A stretch of DNA of 64,000 nt from Fremontodendron californicum. Its lineage: Eukaryota; Streptophyta; Magnoliopsida; Malvales; Malvaceae. Below, piece by piece: positions 60,560-64,000 of the stretch; position 1 is the stretch's first letter, and each line of letters opens with the position of its first letter. The notes below the pieces were generated by a model. That model did not search any database, had not been told where the DNA came from, and saw only the letters and a program-made list of their open reading frames with translations. The translations under genes and the position numbers were made by a program. The DNA is taken from assembly GCA_030761205.1 (NCBI GenBank), contig JAULJL010000005.1, forward strand, positions 4,985,501-5,049,500. Direction: 5' to 3'.

Positions 60560-60622
60560 CCAAAGGCCTAGCATGAGGAGCAGAAAGCAAAATGTAGCCA
60601 AAGACAACTTGCTGACTTTCGT

Positions 60623-60658
<36 letters not shown>

Positions 60659-60755
60659 GAAAAACATAATAAAAAAAAGATGGAAGAGAAAGAAGAGTCG
60701 GCAAGTCATCCTTGGCTACACCATACTTTCTAGGCCTAAATGCTAGGCTGGTGGT
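60560..60755 (-). ncRNA. MIR169: MIR169 microRNA precursor
   Basis: Hairpin precursor transcribed from the minus strand. The 5' arm carries a perfect miR169-family mature sequence (starts TAGCCAAGGATGACTTGCC) at 60718-60698. The 3' arm at about 60613-60593 carries the expected partner (GGCAAGTTGTCYTTGGCTA type, here AGCAAGTTGTCTTTGGCTA). Base pairing continues outward through AGAAAG and GCCTAGCAT words on both arms. The loop contains an (AT)n microsatellite (60626-60655). miR169 directs cleavage of NF-YA (CCAAT-binding factor) mRNAs in drought, nitrogen and developmental responses. Neither overlapping ORF (60462-60869 minus, 60543-60746 plus) is a protein gene. Precursor ends are estimated from pairing by eye. 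Confidence 0.85.
60626..60655. repeat. (AT)n microsatellite in the MIR169 loop
   Basis: About 15 AT units between the two arms of the MIR169 hairpin. Confidence 0.85.
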
Positions 60756-62007
60756 GAATTGGTGGCACAACAATACATAATCAGAAGATCGAGTAAAGCA
60801 AAAAAGGACTAATTTGATATCATAAAAGGGGAAAAAAAAAAGGGTTTTGAGTTTTATTTGAATGGGCAAATAAACAAAGATGGAACAGTGAATGAAATGA
60901 AGATCAGGATCAGGTTGATGAGCTGAGGCATATATAGAAAAATGAAAGTGAAAAAAAAAAAAAAAAAAAGGCTGAAAAAGTGGGGTTTGATATTTTTTGA
61001 TAAAAATTGCAACAATATTTATCTACTATCGAGGTGATGAGGACAGCTAGATATTCAAGATCTAATATTTGGTCCCAGTAGTTGTGGAATATGTGATAAG
61101 GTTTCTTCTGTCACATCTCACTATGGATTCTTTTCATCTCTCAATTATAAATTCAATCAATTAAATTTTTATTTCATGTCATATTTATTTTTTAATATAA
61201 AATATGATTTTAAATTTTAAACCATGATTTTACATCTTAAATTTTAAATCTTAAACCTTAAATTTTTAAATTTTAAATTAAAAAAATAATAATAATAATG
61301 ATATAAAAAATTTAATTTAATATAATTTAATCGATTGAGATAGAATTAATTTGATGTAAAAGTTTATAAAGTAATTTTTCCAACTATGACAGACAGGTAG
61401 TGTTGAAATCAGCAAAAAAATTCCAAGTAAAATCGTTTTCGATACTCGGAGTCGCGACATCTTTATTCACAATCTGCTGAGTTTTCCACGTCTCGTCAGA
61501 ATAGACCTAATACTAGACATAATATAATTATATGATAAAATTATAATATAAAAAATAATTAAAATATGATATAAAATACGATATGATATAAAAAATAATA
61601 CGAATATGACACGAATATAAAAATATCTTAAAATTTATATAATATGAATTATTAACATATCAAATTTATATAATTATAAAATACTTTCAACACACTTATG
61701 ATACGATAAAATATACGAATATGACATGAATATACGAATTATCAAATTTAAGATTATCTAATTCTTCATAATTTTGACTAAGTGTAGTAGGCCTATATAC
61801 TATTACTATAATTTTCAATATTAAGATAATAAAATTTGTTTATGATATATTAACAGTAATTTTTTTTAATTTTATAGACGAGATTAAAAAATTGACCTAT
61901 GTTTATTTTTTAATATGTTTTAAGGGATATGCGTTACCTTATTAATTTTTGTATGTAAAATATAAAAAATTTACTGACGATAAATAAAATAATAAGGTAT
62001 TATCGTA

Positions 62008-62029
62008 TTATATATATATATATATATAT
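62008..62029. repeat. (AT)n microsatellite
   Basis: About 11 AT units. Confidence 0.8.
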
Positions 62030-62111
62030 GTATATATGCATGTATATAAAAAAAAATCGAAATAAATGTTTATGTTAGCTTAATTGATTAGTATATTATT
62101 ACAAATGGGCT

Positions 62112-62298
62112 TATGTTATTTGAATTTAGCGTGATTTGTCAGATATAAGTATATATTCAATATAAACATGTTTAACTTTTTATAAAAATTTTATATTTAA
62201 ATTTTTTTATTTTATACTCATATTTAAATATATATTAAATACAAATATTAAATATTAAATTTAAAAAAAAAAAAATTAAGAGTTCGACTAACATAACA
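62112..62298. repeat. Decayed MITE of the CTATGTT family
   Basis: Edges TTATGTTATTTGAATTTAG and GAGTTCGACTAACATAAC recall the family termini. The interior keeps only fragments (TTGTCAGATATAAGTATA). No duplication readable. Confidence 0.35.
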
Positions 62299-62867
62299 AC
62301 CTTCAATAATTTGGATACCTTTCCCTACCGCCCATTTTACCTTGGTTTGCCAAAAAGAGAGTCCTTCCATTGTCTGCTCTCATAACAGAAGTAAGCAGAT
62401 ATCTTTGATTGATTTGCAAACCATTTTTTTTTTCTTTTTTCAGGGCTGAAATCTTAAGCTTTTACTTAAACTTAAGCTGTAAGATGTCATATTGATGGCA
62501 ATACCATAGGAAGTTGGTTTAAGCATGAATTTAAGAGACAAAATCTTAGCATAATGATAGCCATGAGGTACCACAAAATTTAATACAATTGATAAGGGAG
62601 AATTTTTTTTATTAATCAGAATTCTATTTTAGTAAAAGAAATGTTAGGAGTAAAATCTTGACCATCTCATGTTGATTAGGGAATGTATCTTAAAGATTCT
62701 TCATAGAAAAAATTGCCTAAACAAATTTTGAGAATATCTCTTATCATATTATAAAAAAATTTTTAAAAAAATGATATTAATAAGGTAAAAGTATATCCCG
62801 TCAGTTTATTATTTTAGCCATTCATCCCTTAATTAGTGGATCTTGCACAAAGGACTATTAAATTTGT

Positions 62868-63003
62868 AACTAGAGATTTAACTCGGTTCATATAATCATT
62901 GTAAAGAGATGGTTTATAACAGGTTTGAGAATCGAATTTCAACATCTGTAAATTTTTTTATCCTCAAATTATGATTTTTTTATTATAAAAAAAAAAAAAA
63001 AAA
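62868..63003 (+). repeat. SINE-like repeat (family S4)
   Basis: ACTCGGTTCATATAATC, GGTTTGAGAATCGAATTTC (B-box-like), CAACATCTGTAAATT, then a long A tail ending near 63003. Confidence 0.45.
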
Positions 63004-63679
63004 CCTTGCAATTGGAGGCATAAATGTTCCAAGGGGTGAATTATTTTCTAGCAAAATGCATTAGAAGTAAATGAGATAAGTGTGTTATGTATGACCTATG
63101 ACATGATTGGATAGTGGCCATGGAATTAGAATTTTTTTTTTAATATAAAAAGGCTGAAGTTAAGGGATAAAGGATGAAAAATTATGTGTTGAAAATGGAA
63201 TTTTAATCTTATAAAAATAAATAAATGAACCATTTGAATAAAGACTAAATTCATGAAATTAGAATTTAGAAGTAGTTTAGAAACCACATTTTCACTCATC
63301 TTTCAATAACTTGCTTGATGGGGCAATAATTTGATTTTTCATTTTTGAAAAGTGAACCAATATTCAATCTTACAATTTGCAACAGAAAGCTGAGAAGATC
63401 TCATAATTAAGCATTATTTCTACTTGGAAAAAAGTGCCCTACTTGTATTTGTTATGCACCTCCATTTAGATAGAAGACAAAGAAGAAAAAGGTAATCCGA
63501 CATCAAGAGTCAGCAGATGATAATTGCTGTTTCGGTGGTTGCCTTGCCTCTATTCTATTGTATCAGAAATCATTCCATAATTTTATTTTATTTTTTTAAA
63601 ATACCTTTTTTTCTTGCCCTTTTTATGGCAATTACATTTTTTTTTCATTTATTTTTTGACAGAAAAGATATCGTAATTT

Positions 63680-63795
63680 AAAAAAAAAAAAAAAAAATTG
63701 TAAATGTTTAGATTTGAATTTTAAATTTGTTGAATGTCATCTTTTAAAAATAATTGCATGAATTAACTGAATTAAACTTTAAATTTTGGTTTTTT
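63680..63795 (-). repeat. SINE-like repeat (family S4), reverse copy
   Basis: On the minus strand: TTTAATTCAGTTAATTCATG, AAAAGATGACATTCAACAAA, TTCAAATCTAAACA, and a tail that appears as the A run at 63680-63697 on the plus strand. Confidence 0.5.
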
Positions 63796-64000
63796 TTTTT
63801 TTGGTTTGTTGAGACAGTGGATGAAGCACATAAATATAATTTATGTCTCAAGACAAAGATATTGTCAGCTTGTCAAGATTGTGTTTCCCACATTAAAATT
63901 TCTAAATTTCAAATCCAATTGGAGGGGACAACTACAATGCAAACTATGAGAACCCTTTCAATTTTAGCCATTAGATCTGACATAATCAATCTAAGCCACA

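Larger units (their letters stand above)
55122..64000. other. Right flank without protein gene
   Basis: 55122-55400 is likely ACHT4 3' UTR. Then: a MITE-like repeat around 55690-55890, a hAT-like relic (56208-57857) containing a Mutator-like element (56454-57568), a decayed relative of MITE M3 (about 58985-59180), a repeat at 59230-59400 like 20253-20400, a hAT-like relic with TGTTCATGATCAG / GATCCGATCCATGAACA ends (about 59545-59808), the MIR169 precursor (60560-60755), an M4-like AT-rich repeat (61505-61770), an old CTATGTT-type MITE (about 62112-62298) and two SINE-like copies. Nothing seen in 57900-58950, 59850-60450 or 63010-63650. Confidence 0.55.

Noticed and set aside
60462..60869. 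Protein gene over the MIR169 hairpin
   Set aside because: Includes an (IY)n run from the AT microsatellite and no domain. The hairpin explains the sequence.

Overview
The window is nuclear DNA of a dicot plant. It is AT-rich, its genes carry GT-AG introns, every confident protein has a closest match I recall from Arabidopsis, and the intergenic space is full of small plant transposons. The species cannot be fixed from this sequence. I see no bacterial, viral or organellar genes. Homologue names and Arabidopsis locus numbers come from memory, not from a search.

Layout: an AT-rich left flank with MITEs (1-4124); a NAC transcription factor gene, ANAC047 type (4125-5858, +); a spacer; a Euonymus-type lectin gene, EULS3 type (10444-14100, +), whose introns hold three MITEs; a 13 kb transposon-rich spacer (14570-27700) with a LINE relic carrying three nested insertions and a solo-LTR-like element; a second NAC gene, ANAC046/ANAC087 type (27700-29309, -); an 8 kb spacer; a twelve-coding-exon gene for the U11/U12-65K protein of the minor spliceosome (37947-42035, +); a tandem satellite (about 43.3-43.9 kb); a heavily broken PPR pseudogene (about 45.0-46.5 kb, +); a plastid-targeted tryptophan/tyrosine-permease family transporter (47730-49460, -); an atypical chloroplast thioredoxin, ACHT4 type (53207-55121, +); and a long right flank without protein genes that contains a MIR169 precursor on the minus strand (about 60560-60755).

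The genes do not form one pathway. Two neighbourhood signals stand out. The two NAC genes match Arabidopsis ANAC046 and ANAC047, which by locus number are neighbours there (At3g04060/At3g04070). The 65K gene lies next to a PPR relic, as At1g09230 lies next to the PPR gene At1g09220. Both look like old conserved gene pairs. The richest unexplained content is repetitive: about seven MITE families with readable target-site duplications, several SINE families with 11-16 bp duplications, a MITE family that seems to carry a SINE-like segment, and a non-coding block duplicated about 18 kb apart.
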